DNA of 12,804 nucleotides, taken from contig JAEYRD010000158.1 in assembly GCA_023435725.1 (NCBI GenBank), forward strand, positions 1 through 12,804, written 5' to 3'. How positions within the stretch are numbered: position 1 is the first letter of the stretch; every line of letters starts with the position of its first letter. Made by a program: the position numbers and the translations under genes. The notes under the pieces were generated by a model. That model did no database searches. It was not told the origin of the DNA and was given only the letters and a program-made list of their open reading frames with translations. Origin of the DNA: Pseudomonadota bacterium (lineage in GTDB: Bacteria; Pseudomonadota; Alphaproteobacteria; Rhizobiales; Xanthobacteraceae). Below are positions 12,773-12,804 of the stretch, piece after piece.

Positions 12773-12804
12773 ATGGTTCGACCTCTTTCGACTGATCTTC
12801 GGGA
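12773..12804 (+). CDS. Transposase N-terminus, IS630-like (partial, runs off the window)
   Basis: Ten full codons are visible, reading MVRPLSTDLR, followed by the first two bases of the next codon. The S-x-DLR pattern at the extreme N-terminus is typical of the helix-turn-helix opening of IS630-family transposases. GGAGG ten bases upstream supports the ATG. The catalytic DDE domain lies outside the window, so the family call rests on these few residues plus the TA/CTAG context and is tentative. It runs in the same direction as the D-TA gene, and readthrough from that gene could reach it. Confidence 0.5.
   Translation, partial: MVRPLSTDLR

Larger units (their letters stand above)
12682..12804 (+). 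mobile_element. Left end of an IS630-like insertion sequence, cut by the window edge
   Basis: Directly after the D-TA gene the sequence changes character. CTAG (12679-12682) contains the TA used as target by IS630/Tc1-type elements. The inferred element then begins GAGCGGTTCATCGATTAATT, a more AT-rich stretch than nearby genes. A leader with a hairpin (12743-12770) and a ribosome site (12758-12762) precedes a short coding start that resembles IS630-family transposases. Only this end is visible, so terminal repeats and target duplication cannot be verified and the exact boundary is inferred. Confidence 0.6.

Noticed and set aside
1..12804. CRISPR array, tRNA or rRNA genes, prophage, toxin-antitoxin or defence cassette
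   Set aside because: Nothing with regular direct repeats, cloverleaf structure or matching protein motifs was seen on either strand.

Overview
The window looks like a chromosomal stretch from a high-GC alphaproteobacterium of the Hyphomicrobiales, most likely Bradyrhizobium or a close relative. Reasons: strong GC bias at third codon positions throughout; the gene set (short-form Ppx/GppA phosphatase next to rlmE, a form II CoxL-like molybdenum hydroxylase, Uup, a D-TA family enzyme); and intergenic palindromes with ends of the GGATTCC...GGAATGAC type. The genus is inferred from sequence character, not from a database match.

Layout. 1-269: REP-like hairpin at the left edge, then a leader with no clear gene. 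270-1760 (+): 14-segment DHA2-type MFS exporter. 1757-3664 (-): secreted clan GH-A glycoside hydrolase, converging on the exporter so tightly that both stop codons share one CTAG. 3783-5541 (-): ppx/gppA then rlmE, one base apart, a two-gene operon. 5751-8123 (+): orphan molybdopterin-binding large subunit, divergent from ppx. 8170-8274: two inverted REP-like hairpins between convergent genes. 8303-9103 (-): double-hotdog MaoC-like protein. 9211-11528 (+): yaiI (DUF188) and uup, two bases apart. 11528-11576: long palindrome touching the uup stop. 11593-12672 (+): D-threonine aldolase/D-serine dehydratase family enzyme. 12682-12804 (+): apparent left end of an IS630-like element with the first codons of its transposase.

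How the genes fit together. The window is mostly ordinary core and accessory metabolism. Two small units carry ribosome or RNA themes: ppx-rlmE (stringent-response/polyphosphate phosphatase plus 23S rRNA 2'-O-methyltransferase) and yaiI-uup (a putative nuclease-fold protein plus an ABC-F ATPase). The exporter, hydrolase, molybdenum enzyme, hotdog protein and PLP enzyme are separate functions with no shared pathway that I can see.

I found no convincing undescribed multi-gene system, no CRISPR array, no tRNA or rRNA gene and no phage module. The points most worth checking are the shared CTAG stop, the BIME-like repeat pair, the uup-stop palindrome, the two possible ribosome-site hairpins, the orphan CoxL-like subunit, and active-site departures in the MaoC-like and D-TA family proteins.
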